Source: UBA1351 sp963677885
Lineage (GTDB): Bacteria > Bacillota > Clostridia > Lachnospirales > Vallitaleaceae
Length of the DNA: 64,000 nt
Assembly (NCBI GenBank): GCA_963677885.1
Contig: OY782500.1
Location: 4,154,001-4,218,000 of the forward strand
Direction of reading: 5' to 3'
Shown: one piece after another, positions 44,558 to 53,615 of the stretch
Position numbering within the stretch: the first letter of the stretch is position 1
How the letters are laid out: each line of letters begins with the position of its first letter
The notes under the pieces: model-generated
What the model was told of the DNA's origin: nothing
Databases searched by the model: none
What the model saw: the letters and a program-made list of their open reading frames with translations, nothing else
Made by a program: the position numbers and the translations under genes

Positions 44558-44604
44558 GAGGGGGCTAATATAGAACTTGTAAAAATTATATATTAGAATC
44601 CCCT
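44558..44604 (+). other. hairpin in the 44.5-44.9 kb gap
   Basis: GAGGGG-g-CTAATATA pairs with TATATTAG-aat-CCCCTC: two stems of 8 and 6 bp with a small internal bulge. No T run follows, but the terminator at 44615 starts 11 bases later. The rest of the 360-base gap holds a promoter near its end and no coding frame. Confidence 0.45.
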
Positions 44605-44614
44605 CTCATTATAG

Positions 44615-44654
44615 CCAACAAAAAGGAGAAGCTTTCTGGTTTCTCTTTTTTGTT
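44615..44654 (+). terminator. intrinsic terminator
   Basis: CAACAAAAAGGAGAA pairs with TTCTCTTTTTTGTTG around an 8- to 10-base loop, with T-rich pairing arms. Confidence 0.65.
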
Positions 44655-44797
44655 GCCCATTTATAGGCTAGGAAAGTTGGACATAATTACCTTTGTCAGA
44701 CTTTCCTTTTTGTATAAATGATAATGGGAAGATAAAGTCTAAGTCAAAAGTTATAAATTATTAAGGCCTTTGTAAGGTTTTATATTTAACATGGATA

Positions 44798-44826
44798 TTG
44801 CATAAACTTTTCATATATGTCATACT
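44798..44826 (+). promoter_or_regulatory. promoter of the HAD phosphatase gene
   Basis: TTGCAT, 17-base spacer, CATACT, 40 bases before the ATG. Confidence 0.5.
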
Positions 44827-44865
44827 AATTGTGATTTGTCTATTGAAGATAAGAAAGGTGGAGCT

Positions 44866-45585
44866 ATGTACGATAATTATATTTTTGACCTTTATGGAAC
44901 CTTAGTTGATATACATACAGACGAAGAAAAGGACGAACTTTGGGATAAGATGGCCTTGTTCTATAGTTTTTACGGCGCTATGTATGATGCATCAGAACTA
45001 AGAAGCAAGTTTGATAAATACAGTAAAAAGCTGATGGAAGTATCCTCCAATGCTGATGAAGATGAAATTGATTTAGAAAATGTTTTCTTCCAGCTATTTA
45101 AGAAAAAAGGTGTCAAACTTAAGAAAAAAGCAGTAAGAGAAGCTGCCAGAACTTTTAGACTTTTAAGTCTTGAGAAATTGGAAGTTTATCCTTATGTGAC
45201 CAAGGTCCTAAAGAAATTAAAGGATGATGGTAAAAAGATTTATCTGCTAAGCAATGCTCAGGCTTGTTTTACCAATAATGAACTTGTTGGTTTAGGCTTA
45301 TATGATTACTTTGATGAAATCTATATAAGCTCAGATATGGGCGTTAAAAAGCCTAGCAAAGATGCTTTTAAAGAAGTTATTCAAGAGAACAAGCTGGATA
45401 AGAAGAAAACTGTCATGATCGGTAATGATTACTCAACTGATATCGAAGGAGCAAACCGCATCGGAATTGACTCAATCATGATTAAAACAAATATCGTTAA
45501 CGAAGACGCGAAACCGGTTAAATGTAAATACACCATTGAATCTGGAGATATTAGAGAAATTCTGAAATTGGAGAAGTCATCATAA
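44866..45585 (+). CDS. HAD-family hydrolase (YjjG/TIGR01549-type)
   Basis: Phosphatase of the haloacid dehalogenase superfamily, subfamily I. The nucleophile motif is FDLYGTLVD near residues 7-15; relatives usually have Asp two places later, and here the position is Tyr-Gly-Thr as in the YjjG branch. Motif II is LLSNAQ near 125 and motif III/IV KKPSKDAF and MIGNDYSTDIEGA near 185. A helical cap lies between. GGTGGAG is 3 bases before the ATG at 44866. The stop overlaps the next start (TAATG), so the two are translationally coupled. Substrate unknown. Confidence 0.85.
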   Translation: MYDNYIFDLYGTLVDIHTDEEKDELWDKMALFYSFYGAMYDASELRSKFDKYSKKLMEVSSNADEDEIDLENVFFQLFKKKGVKLKKKAVREAARTFRLLSLEKLEVYPYVTKVLKKLKDDGKKIYLLSNAQACFTNNELVGLGLYDYFDEIYISSDMGVKKPSKDAFKEVIQENKLDKKKTVMIGNDYSTDIEGANRIGIDSIMIKTNIVNEDAKPVKCKYTIESGDIREILKLEKSS

Positions 45586-46682
45586 TGGAAGAACAGGGAG
45601 TAAGAGGGAATATTCTAAAAGGTATACAAATCGGATTAACGGCTTTTTTGATATGTTTTGGACTTGCATTTATAGTTGGGTTGATCCTTAATTATGGCTT
45701 TATGGATGAAATCAACCGTTTTGTCAACGGTTCTTTAAGTGAGAACCCAGAGCCCAGCTTTAGTTCGCTTTTACTGGTAGTAGCCTCTATCTTAAACCTA
45801 TCCGTTTTTAACTCTGGAGGACTTTTGGAAAACGGAGGTTCCATGCATATTGGACTCTTGATTTTTATCCTGCTGCCCATGTTTGCCTTTTGGATTGCTG
45901 ACAGGTCCAATAATAAGTCAGATCATTTTGGCTTGGATGATATGATGGAATACCTGGTTTCCTCAAGTGTCTTTGGAGTCATTCTTTTTGTTTTTTCTCT
46001 GATTGCCAAAGGTAAACTACTGGGCCTTACCATACATTTCGGGCATGTGATTAATTTTTTTATGATGATTCTTGTTTTGTTGTGCGTTCAGTTTTTTATC
46101 GCAATGAACTATAACAAGAACTTCAATCCGGGCATTGGCCGTACCAGATTTGTGGTCAGATGGCTCCTGGTCATAGGCTTTGGCTTGACGGTTATAGGAA
46201 TGACTGCCGTTTTTATTAAGTTAGGCGTGGGCTTCATGATAGGCTTTGCTGCAATCCTATTGGTGGCACCGACTGTAACGGTCTACATACTCTTTACTTT
46301 TATGGGTGCTTCTATAGAATTTAGTGACCAGCTCATGACCATTTTCAATACCTTTGGAATTGATTTAAGCTTTGCCGTTTTACCCCTTCCTATAAGACTT
46401 TTGTTGATCCTTGTCTTTTTTGGATTGATTTTTTATAGTATCTTGAAATTAGACCAAGAGGGTTTCATCAAGAATACCTTATATTTTGCCGGATCCTTTA
46501 GTATTATTTCCTTTATTCTGGCTTATATGACGAAAATGAATCTTGGTTTTGTTAAAGGTTGGGTTGATGTTGAATTTAAGATTAATGAAATTTTTGCCTT
46601 GGCCATGCCTGCAGGCCTTGTCTTGCTTGCTGGAGCGCTGGTCTTTCTGGTGAGATATTTGCGTAAGGAACTGGCAAAATAA
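45585..46682 (+). CDS. polytopic membrane protein, unknown function
   Basis: I do not recognise this family. The 365-residue protein has nine to ten hydrophobic segments, starting at about residue 12, with short loops and no obvious soluble domain, metal site or nucleotide-binding motif. The N terminus is inside by charge. A conserved-looking run of small residues occurs in NSGGLLENGGS near 83. It overlaps the HAD gene by one base and must be co-expressed with it. A gap of 113 bases follows. Confidence 0.65.
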   Translation: MEEQGVRGNILKGIQIGLTAFLICFGLAFIVGLILNYGFMDEINRFVNGSLSENPEPSFSSLLLVVASILNLSVFNSGGLLENGGSMHIGLLIFILLPMFAFWIADRSNNKSDHFGLDDMMEYLVSSSVFGVILFVFSLIAKGKLLGLTIHFGHVINFFMMILVLLCVQFFIAMNYNKNFNPGIGRTRFVVRWLLVIGFGLTVIGMTAVFIKLGVGFMIGFAAILLVAPTVTVYILFTFMGASIEFSDQLMTIFNTFGIDLSFAVLPLPIRLLLILVFFGLIFYSILKLDQEGFIKNTLYFAGSFSIISFILAYMTKMNLGFVKGWVDVEFKINEIFALAMPAGLVLLAGALVFLVRYLRKELAK

Positions 46683-46795
46683 ATTTTATATAGTAGGAAT
46701 TCAAGATGTTGAAAGCCGCAACTGTCTACTGAATAGGAATATACAGGAGCTGGTTGTGGTTTTTTATTTAAGATATCACGTATGGGGGTGAGGAT

Positions 46796-47713
46796 GTGGA
46801 AATAGTAAATCTTCTGGTTGAAGAAATACAGAAGAGGCATTTAGATGTTTTACAAGTAATCGTAAGGCAAAGGGATAAGGTGATTGGTCAACATGATTTT
46901 GCTGGACAGCTTCCGGTTCTTCTTTGGTCGGTTAGTAAGACTTTTGTTTCTATGGCCATAGGAATAGCCCGGGATGAAGGGCTTTTAAGGCTTGAGGATA
47001 GGCTGGCAGAGTATTTTCCTGATGAATGCAAGGACAAGGATATGGGGTTTGCCAAGATGACCATAAAACATCTCCTGACTATGACAACTGGTCACCATCA
47101 GTGTCCTATGGATGAGGTTATCAGAAACAATGGTCCTTTTGATGACATTAAAGGACTTTTCTTTAATCAAGAATTGGTATATGAACCTGGAAGACGTTTT
47201 ACCTATAATAACGGAGCTACCTATATCCTATCCAGGATTATTAGCATGGTTAGTGGTGTGAGTCTAAGAGATTATCTAATGCCTAGATTGTTTGAACCGC
47301 TGGGTATTCAAGATCCCAAATGGGAGGAAGACATTCATGGGATTACATTTGGATGCAGTGGACTATATTTAACAGCGAATGACCTGTCAAAATTTGGCCA
47401 GCTCCTTCTAAACAAGGGGATGTGGAAGGGGAATAAACTAATCCCGGCTGACTATATTGATGAGGCAACAAGACCTCATGCTGACACCAGTGACTATGAC
47501 CCATATTTTGCAACTGCCGATCACCATCAGGGGTATGGCTATCAAATATGGATGAATAGATTACCAGGTACTTATCGATTAGACGGTATGTTTGGCCAGT
47601 ATGTAGTTGTTATGCCTGAAAAAGATGCTGTAGTGACTTTTGTGTCTAAGGAGAGAATTAATATGACAGGAATACTGGAACTGACCTGGGACTGTATTCT
47701 TGAATATCTATAA
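46796..47713 (+). CDS. cytoplasmic beta-lactamase-family serine hydrolase
   Basis: Serine hydrolase of the class C beta-lactamase/EstB type without a signal peptide. The catalytic SxxK is in LLWSVSKTFVS near 46-49, the Tyr motif is TYNNGATY near 138, and a late 'GMFGQYVVVMP' strand stands in place of KTG. The start codon is GTG at 46796 with GGTGAGGA upstream. At 305 residues it is compact. Its substrate is unknown. It is followed by another HAD phosphatase gene 14 bases downstream, so both are likely one operon. Confidence 0.82.
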   Translation: MEIVNLLVEEIQKRHLDVLQVIVRQRDKVIGQHDFAGQLPVLLWSVSKTFVSMAIGIARDEGLLRLEDRLAEYFPDECKDKDMGFAKMTIKHLLTMTTGHHQCPMDEVIRNNGPFDDIKGLFFNQELVYEPGRRFTYNNGATYILSRIISMVSGVSLRDYLMPRLFEPLGIQDPKWEEDIHGITFGCSGLYLTANDLSKFGQLLLNKGMWKGNKLIPADYIDEATRPHADTSDYDPYFATADHHQGYGYQIWMNRLPGTYRLDGMFGQYVVVMPEKDAVVTFVSKERINMTGILELTWDCILEYL

Positions 47714-47727
47714 TCGAGGAGAAAATC

Positions 47728-48390
47728 ATGACGTATCCAGAACTAATTATTTTTGACATGGATGGAACCATGTTTGATACAGAACAAATTTCAAAAGAGT
47801 CATGGATGAGGGCGTCCAATGAATTTGGCTATGACCTTACAGAAGGGCTGTTTAATATAACTATAGGTATTAACCTTCAGGACACAAGAAAAATATTTAT
47901 GGATCACTTTGGTGACCAATATCCTATTGATGCCATATATAAACGAAGAATTATTATTTCGGAGGAGATTATTAAGGAAAAAGGTGTTCCTGTAAAAAGC
48001 GGCTTGTCTGATCTTTTGGACTATCTGGAGACAAAGACCATTAAGAAGGCTGTTGCAACATCCACAAACCGTAATCGTGCCCATGACCTACTGAAACGGG
48101 CTGGTGTTATAGATGCTTTTGATTTTATTATCTGCGGAGACCAGGTGACCAGGTCCAAACCCGATCCTGAAATATTTCAAAAAGCTGCAAGCCATCTGGC
48201 CTGTCATGCAGAGAAAACCATGGTGATTGAAGATTCCCAGGCAGGTATTGAGGCGGCGGCTAGAGCCGGTATGATCCCGTTGATGGTGCCTGACATACTT
48301 GAACCTGACGAGACAACAAAAAAGAGGGTCTATAAGCTTGTCAACAACCTTGCTGAAGTTATTGAGGTTCTTGAGTCATTAGACCAATAA
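47728..48390 (+). CDS. HAD-family phosphatase, beta-phosphoglucomutase-like
   Basis: HAD subfamily IA enzyme. The nucleophile motif FDMDGTMFDTE is intact near residues 7-17, with Asp nucleophile and Asp acid/base. The cap domain follows (about 18-90), then ATSTN near 112, GDQVTRSKPDPEIF near 138-151 and VIEDSQAGIEAA near 168. These match sugar-phosphate phosphatases and beta-phosphoglucomutase; which reaction it performs cannot be decided. GAGGAG precedes the ATG by 6 bases. It ends before the bidirectional terminator at 48404. Confidence 0.87.
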   Translation: MTYPELIIFDMDGTMFDTEQISKESWMRASNEFGYDLTEGLFNITIGINLQDTRKIFMDHFGDQYPIDAIYKRRIIISEEIIKEKGVPVKSGLSDLLDYLETKTIKKAVATSTNRNRAHDLLKRAGVIDAFDFIICGDQVTRSKPDPEIFQKAASHLACHAEKTMVIEDSQAGIEAAARAGMIPLMVPDILEPDETTKKRVYKLVNNLAEVIEVLESLDQ

Positions 48391-48403
48391 AAACAATCAT
48401 AAA

Positions 48404-48440
48404 AAACCCTTTCAATAAGCCTAGGCCATTGAAAGGGTTT
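48404..48440. terminator. bidirectional terminator
   Basis: A 13-bp stem AAACCCTTTCAAT/ATTGAAAGGGTTT between convergent genes. The minus strand has the better T run (TTTTTTAT). Confidence 0.8.
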
Positions 48441-48461
48441 AATTATTGTAAGTAAAGCTAA

Positions 48462-48686
48462 TTAGAAGGCCTGAACAACTTCAGTAACACCTGGAACCTG
48501 CTCAACTAAAATAGTTTGAATAAAGTTCTTAAGTGTCATTGTTGACATTGGACATCCGCCACATGCACCTAAAAGTTTAAGGGATACAATACCGAATTCA
48601 TCAACGCCGATAAACTCAACGTCGCCGCCGTCTCTTTGAAGGGCTGGTCTAACTTGTTCTAAAGCTTGTAAGATTTTTTCTTCCAT
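48462..48686 (-). CDS. NifU-like iron-sulfur scaffold protein
   Basis: A 74-residue protein equal to the NifU C-terminal domain, which carries Fe-S clusters to target enzymes. The core 'RPALQRDGGDVEFIGV' and the CxxC in LGACGGCPMSTMTLKNF are present. I start at the ATG at 48686, with AAGGAG 9 bases upstream; an upstream in-frame start would add 17 unrelated residues. It is monocistronic, convergent with the HAD gene. Confidence 0.92.
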   Translation of the reverse strand: MEEKILQALEQVRPALQRDGGDVEFIGVDEFGIVSLKLLGACGGCPMSTMTLKNFIQTILVEQVPGVTEVVQAF

Positions 48687-48849
48687 TTCGAATAACTCCT
48701 TATCTATTACTGTGTCAATCATCAGACTTGATATCAAGTCGCTTTTGTTAAATCATAATCAATTTCTACGTACATATATAATAAAGGCTCATGACTGATT
48801 TGTCAATATACCCTACTAAAAAACTCGGAATTATTTTTAAAAATATGTA

Positions 48850-48878
48850 TTGCTATTCCAAGGACCTTCCTGTATAAT
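48850..48878 (+). promoter_or_regulatory. promoter of the FAD dehydrogenase gene
   Basis: TTGCTA, 17-base spacer, TATAAT, 51 bases before the ATG. Confidence 0.6.
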
Positions 48879-48929
48879 TAAATAGTTTTGTGGTTATAAC
48901 GTGTTTGTGGTTATGGAAGGAGCTATCAT

Positions 48930-50288
48930 ATGTTTGATATAATAATTGTTGGTGCTGGTGCAGCAGGTGTGTTTTGTGCCTATGAACTGGTGAAAACCAA
49001 TCCGGATAAAAAGGTTTTGATGATTGAAAAGGGATTGCCTCTCGATAAACGATCATGTCCTAAGAAAACAAAAGGTGTAAAAGACTGCAAGTGTAAGACC
49101 TGCTCAATTATGGAAGGTTTTTATGGAGCTGGTGGTTTTTCTGATGGAAAATATAATATTACCAACAATTTCGGTGGTGACCTTTATCAATATATTGGCT
49201 ATGATGAGGCCCTTGATTTAATGTGGGAAGTGGATAAGATTAATCTGGAAATGGGTGGAGGAGAAGCAAAACTCTATTCAACAGGTACCGGGGATCTTAA
49301 GCGTCAGGCCCTTAAACATGACCTTCACCTTCTTGATGCCAAAGTGCGTCATCTGGGAACAGACAGAAACATGGTTATTGCCGGTAATATGTATGATTTT
49401 ATAAAGGATAAAATGGAAATTCGCTTCAACACGGAGGTGACTGACCTTGAAAAAGTCGGTGAAACCTTTAAAGTTAAAACGGCCAAAGAAGAATTCGAAT
49501 GTGAAAAACTCATTGTTGCTACTGGTAGAACCGGTTCCAAGTGGATTGGAGCCCTTTGCGAAAAGTTCGATATCCCTACATTTTCAAACCGTGTGGATAT
49601 TGGTGTACGTGTTGAGCTTCCAGCCTTGGTATTTAAGCATATTACCGATGAAGTCTATGAAAGTAAAATCGTTTATAAGACGGAAAAGTATAATGATATG
49701 GTAAGAACCTTCTGTATGAACCCATACGGAGAGGTGGTAACAGAGAACTATGGTGATATTGTTACAGTAAATGGTCATTCCTATGCTGATCCAAAGCTTC
49801 ATACAGATAATACAAACTTCGCACTCCTGGTATCCAACCGTTTTACGGAGCCTTTTAAGAAATCCAATGAGTATGGTGAATCTATAGCAAGACTTTCTAA
49901 TATGCTAGGTGGCGGTGTTCTTATGCAGCGTTTTGGCGACCTGGTTAAAGGGAGAAGATCCAGTGACAGAAGAATGAAAAAGTGCTTTACCAATCCTACA
50001 CTGGATGCAACGCCTGGTGACTTAAGTCTTGTTATTCCAAAGCGTCAGTTGGATGACATTATTGAGATGATCTATGCACTGGATAAAATAGCACCTGGTA
50101 CTGCTAATGAAGATACCCTTCTATATGGAGTAGAAGTTAAGTTCTACAATTCCAATGTTGAAGTCGATGAGAATCTGGAGACCAGGGTTAAAGGTCTCTA
50201 TGTCCTTGGAGATTGTTCAGGAGTAACCCACTCCTTATCCCAAGCAGCGGCCTCCGGTATATATGTAGCCAGAAAGTTGGCAGACTAG
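48930..50288 (+). CDS. FAD-dependent dehydrogenase (COG2509-like)
   Basis: Flavoprotein with an N-terminal dinucleotide-binding motif IIVGAGAAGVFCAYEL (residues 5-20). A cysteine-rich segment CPKKTKGVKDCKCKTC follows at about 43-58, then GFYGAGGFSDGKYN. The C-terminal FAD strand is GLYVLGDCSGVTHS near 427. The length of 452 residues is normal for the 'uncharacterised FAD-dependent dehydrogenase' group. The cysteines may bind a metal or form a redox disulfide. The electron acceptor and substrate are unknown. It is a single-gene unit with its own promoter and terminator. Confidence 0.85.
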   Translation: MFDIIIVGAGAAGVFCAYELVKTNPDKKVLMIEKGLPLDKRSCPKKTKGVKDCKCKTCSIMEGFYGAGGFSDGKYNITNNFGGDLYQYIGYDEALDLMWEVDKINLEMGGGEAKLYSTGTGDLKRQALKHDLHLLDAKVRHLGTDRNMVIAGNMYDFIKDKMEIRFNTEVTDLEKVGETFKVKTAKEEFECEKLIVATGRTGSKWIGALCEKFDIPTFSNRVDIGVRVELPALVFKHITDEVYESKIVYKTEKYNDMVRTFCMNPYGEVVTENYGDIVTVNGHSYADPKLHTDNTNFALLVSNRFTEPFKKSNEYGESIARLSNMLGGGVLMQRFGDLVKGRRSSDRRMKKCFTNPTLDATPGDLSLVIPKRQLDDIIEMIYALDKIAPGTANEDTLLYGVEVKFYNSNVEVDENLETRVKGLYVLGDCSGVTHSLSQAAASGIYVARKLAD

Positions 50289-50354
50289 TTGGACCAGCCT
50301 GGGTTATTGTACAATAAACTCAATATACATATGAATCATGAATAGTGATACAAG

Positions 50355-50397
50355 AGACAGCCATCTGACAGTTTAGACTTCAGATGGCTGTCTTTAT
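50355..50397 (+). terminator. terminator after the FAD dehydrogenase gene
   Basis: A 13-bp stem AGACAGCCATCTG/CAGATGGCTGTCT, 13-base loop, TTATT tail. Confidence 0.75.
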
Positions 50398-50521
50398 TAC
50401 ATTCTGATTGAATTTAAGTCCCGGTAGTGGTAACCTATTCAATGTAAAGGCCATGGTAAAGATGACAAAAGTAGGATTTTGGATTCACCAAGGCCAATAC
50501 TCAGGAATGAAAGGAGAGACC

Positions 50522-51295
50522 ATGATAAAAGTTAATGAATTTTCAAAAGTATATAAACTGTCAAAGAAACAGATGACAGAGCAAAAAACGAAAACCAATA
50601 AGAAAAAGGCCTGTGACGGTATCAGCTTTGAAGCCGAGGAAGGTGAAATTTTTGGTTTGCTGGGTCCAAACGGAGCAGGAAAAACAACAACCCTTAGATC
50701 AATTGCAACCTTGCTCAAGCCAACAGAAGGTTCTATTGAAGTCCAGGGTTATGATGTGACAAAAGATCCTAAGGAAGTGAGAAGAAGGATAGGTTTTTTG
50801 ACCAATGAATTGAAGTTGGACAGCCATTTTACACCTGCTTATACCATAGGTTTTTTCGGTCGCCTTCATGGCTTGTCTGAAGAAGTAATCAAAGAAAGGA
50901 AAACCCAACTTTTTAACTATTTTGGGATTACTTCCTATGAAGATAAAAAAATCAGTGAACTATCGACTGGTATGACACAAAAACTGGCCATAGCAGTCAG
51001 TCTTGTCCATGATCCGGAGATTGTTATTTTTGATGAGCCTACCAATGGTCTGGATATCATTACTGCCAGGGCGGTTACCGAGTATTTGGTCGAGTTGAAG
51101 AAACAGGGAAAACTTGTCATTGTTTCAACTCACATTATGACGGTGGCTGAAAAACTCTGTGACAGGGTGGCCATTATCATTCAAGGAAAAAAAGTTGCTG
51201 ACGGAAGTGTTAGTGACATTATCGAGCAAACTGGTGGCAAGGACTTGGAAGATGCTTTTTTCAGTCTCTACCGTGCCAGTGAGGAGGTAAATTAA
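50522..51295 (+). CDS. natA: ABC transporter ATP-binding protein, NatA-like
   Basis: ATPase subunit of an exporter. Walker A is GPNGAGKTTT near 47-56, the signature LSTGMTQKLA near 145 and Walker B IVIFDEPTNGLD near 166-177. A charged insert (about 15-35) after the first strand is unusual, but present in NatA relatives. The permease starts one base after the stop. NatAB exports Na+ in Bacillus; this assignment rests on the permease type and is moderate. I start at the ATG at 50522, with GGAGAG 5 bases upstream, not at the longer open frame from 50408. Confidence 0.85.
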   Translation: MIKVNEFSKVYKLSKKQMTEQKTKTNKKKACDGISFEAEEGEIFGLLGPNGAGKTTTLRSIATLLKPTEGSIEVQGYDVTKDPKEVRRRIGFLTNELKLDSHFTPAYTIGFFGRLHGLSEEVIKERKTQLFNYFGITSYEDKKISELSTGMTQKLAIAVSLVHDPEIVIFDEPTNGLDIITARAVTEYLVELKKQGKLVIVSTHIMTVAEKLCDRVAIIIQGKKVADGSVSDIIEQTGGKDLEDAFFSLYRASEEVN

Positions 51296-51296
51296 T

Positions 51297-52529
51297 ATGT
51301 TATGGGTAGTTGTAAAAAAAGAACTTAAGCGCGTATTTACTGACCGTCGATTGGTTTTTTCAGCATTTCTTTTGCCGGCAATTTCTATTTATGTCCTTTA
51401 TTCTTTAATGGGCAATATGATTGGCAATATGTCACAGGATTTGGAAGACCACATGTCCCAGGTTGTGGTGGTTAACTCTTCAGACACCTTTAAAGCGTTT
51501 TCAAAGCAAATTGATCAAGATATCAGCATGGAATTTATATCCATGACCCAGACTCAAATTCAGGATATTAAGAATACCGATTATGGTCAGGCAGTGAAAA
51601 GCGGTGATAAGGATGCCATTCTTATTTTCCCTGAGGGTTTTGATGATGCCGTACTTGCCTACGAAACCACATCTCCACCTAATGTGGATACTTTCTATAA
51701 CCCTGGTGAAGAGTACTCTCAAAATGCTATTAACCGGGTTGAATACATGATCGGAACCGTTTACCAAAACTACCTTTTGTCTGAGCGGTTTGGTGATGCC
51801 CAGTTTTTGACAGCCTTTACCATTAATGTTGGTAATGAGGATAACACCATTGCCGAGGAGGGAAAAGAAGCCGGCTTAGGTATGAGTTTCATGCTCCCAA
51901 TGCTCTTAAATATTATGCTTTTCGCTGGTGCCATGGGTATCGGTATTGACGTTATTGCTGGTGAAAAAGAAAGAGGAACCATGGCGACCCTCTTGCTGAC
52001 ACCGGTAGACAGAGAAACTATCGCTTTAGGTAAAGTTCTAAGTTTAGGTTTGGTTGCTGTCATTAGTGCTACCTGTACTTTTGGAGCCATTATTGCATCA
52101 CTGCCAAACGCATCTGAATTTTTGGCAGCAGGAGCCAATGTATCCTTTGATTCATTTGGATTCGGAATTGGTGATTATCTCATGCTTCTAAGCCTGATTA
52201 TAGTCCAGGTTGGAATTTTTGTAGGACTGATTTGTTTGATCTCAGTTATTGCTAAAAGCGTCAAAGAGGCAGGAACTTATATTTCTCCGATTTATATGCT
52301 GGTTATGATTAGCGCCTTTGCCACTATTTTTACTTCCGGTGAAGTTGAAATGTTTAAATTTGCGATTCCGGTAATGGGGAATGTATTTGCCATTAAAGAG
52401 CTTTTTACTTTTGACCTGTCCTTGGCTGAATATGGTGTGACTACCGGAGTTTCCATAGTTGTCATTCTAGTACTCTTGAAGCTTATTACCATGGCCTTCA
52501 ATAATGAAAGGACCATGTTTAATACTTGA
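51297..52529 (+). CDS. natB: ABC-2 permease, NatB-like
   Basis: Membrane subunit of the preceding ATPase. The N terminus 'ELKRVFTDRRLVFSAFLLP' and first membrane segment (about 22-42) are followed by about 150 extracellular residues. Five to six further segments lie from about 195, with GEKERGTMATLLLTPV near 222, a hallmark of NatB/CPBP-type ABC-2 permeases. GAGGAGG precedes the ATG by 8 bases. The transported ion or molecule (Na+ or a small toxic compound) is inferred from the family only. Confidence 0.82.
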   Translation: MLWVVVKKELKRVFTDRRLVFSAFLLPAISIYVLYSLMGNMIGNMSQDLEDHMSQVVVVNSSDTFKAFSKQIDQDISMEFISMTQTQIQDIKNTDYGQAVKSGDKDAILIFPEGFDDAVLAYETTSPPNVDTFYNPGEEYSQNAINRVEYMIGTVYQNYLLSERFGDAQFLTAFTINVGNEDNTIAEEGKEAGLGMSFMLPMLLNIMLFAGAMGIGIDVIAGEKERGTMATLLLTPVDRETIALGKVLSLGLVAVISATCTFGAIIASLPNASEFLAAGANVSFDSFGFGIGDYLMLLSLIIVQVGIFVGLICLISVIAKSVKEAGTYISPIYMLVMISAFATIFTSGEVEMFKFAIPVMGNVFAIKELFTFDLSLAEYGVTTGVSIVVILVLLKLITMAFNNERTMFNT

Positions 52530-52622
52530 TGACAAATGTTTCCGAGTTTAATACAATAATTTCCATTGACAAAGAGTGGTGTCTTCTTTACCATTAGGAC
52601 AAGAGAAAACGAAGGAGAGTCT

Positions 52623-53615
52623 ATGTATCCATTATTATTTGAACCGGATTTTAAGGAACGTGTTTGGGGTGGCAAGAAGCTGAAAGATGTTTTTGGCAAG
52701 AATATCCCTAATGAACATACAGGAGAAAGTTGGGAAATTGCCTGTCATCATAATGGCCAATCCAAGATTTTGAATGGTGACTTAAAGGGATTGACCCTTG
52801 AACAAGCCCTTCTTGAAAAGGGCCAAGACATTATTGGTATACCGTTTAAGCAAGGGGATAAGTTTCCCTTATTAATTAAATTTATTGATGCAAAAAGTAA
52901 GTTGTCTGTCCAGGTCCATCCTGAGGATGACTATGCAGCCTTTAATGAAAATGGAGAGCTTGGTAAAAGTGAAGCCTGGTATATACTTCAGGCAGATCCC
53001 GGTGCCAAATTGGTCGCCGGTCTAAAAGATGGTGTGACTAAGGAAGTTTTTAAAGAAAAACTGGAAGCAAATGCCTTGGAAGAGGTTCTTAATGAAGTGG
53101 AAGTAAAGGCAGGAGATGTCTTAAATATTCCTGCTGGATTGATTCATGCCATTGGAGATGGGATTTTACTTGCAGAGATCCAGCAAAACTCTGATACCAC
53201 ATATAGGGTATATGATTGGGGTAGACTTGGTCTAGACGGCAAGCCAAGAGAATTACATGTTGAAAAGTCACTAGATGTTATTGATTTTGACCAAAAGCAT
53301 TCCAAGGACCTGGTTAAAGGCAAGTGTGAGACCTTTGATGGTTATACATTGACTGAATATGTACGCAACAAGTATTTTGTTCTTCAGCAATTATCTGTTG
53401 AAGCTACATATAAGGGATCTTCAGGAGACGGTTTTGAAATCTATATGACAGTAGAAGGTCAGGGTCTCTTATCCTGCGATGGTCATGAAATTGCCCTTGA
53501 AGAGGGACAGACTTTCATTATTCCAAAGGCATTAGGTGACTACACTTTACAAGCTAAGAAGCAAAAAGTAATTTTTGTAAAAGGATTTATCGATGAAACA
53601 CTTTCAGATTCCTAA
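52623..53615 (+). CDS. manA: mannose-6-phosphate isomerase, class I
   Basis: Interconverts mannose-6-phosphate and fructose-6-phosphate. The zinc site is visible as SVQVHPEDDYA (Gln, His, Glu/Asp) near 97-107 and, further on, PAGLIHAIG near 176 and EIQQNSDTTYRVYDWGR near 190-206. The length of 330 residues is typical. GGAGAG precedes the ATG at 52623. The end overlaps the cca start by 23 bases. With the downstream phosphohexomutase it may supply precursors for envelope sugars. Confidence 0.94.
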   Translation: MYPLLFEPDFKERVWGGKKLKDVFGKNIPNEHTGESWEIACHHNGQSKILNGDLKGLTLEQALLEKGQDIIGIPFKQGDKFPLLIKFIDAKSKLSVQVHPEDDYAAFNENGELGKSEAWYILQADPGAKLVAGLKDGVTKEVFKEKLEANALEEVLNEVEVKAGDVLNIPAGLIHAIGDGILLAEIQQNSDTTYRVYDWGRLGLDGKPRELHVEKSLDVIDFDQKHSKDLVKGKCETFDGYTLTEYVRNKYFVLQQLSVEATYKGSSGDGFEIYMTVEGQGLLSCDGHEIALEEGQTFIIPKALGDYTLQAKKQKVIFVKGFIDETLSDS

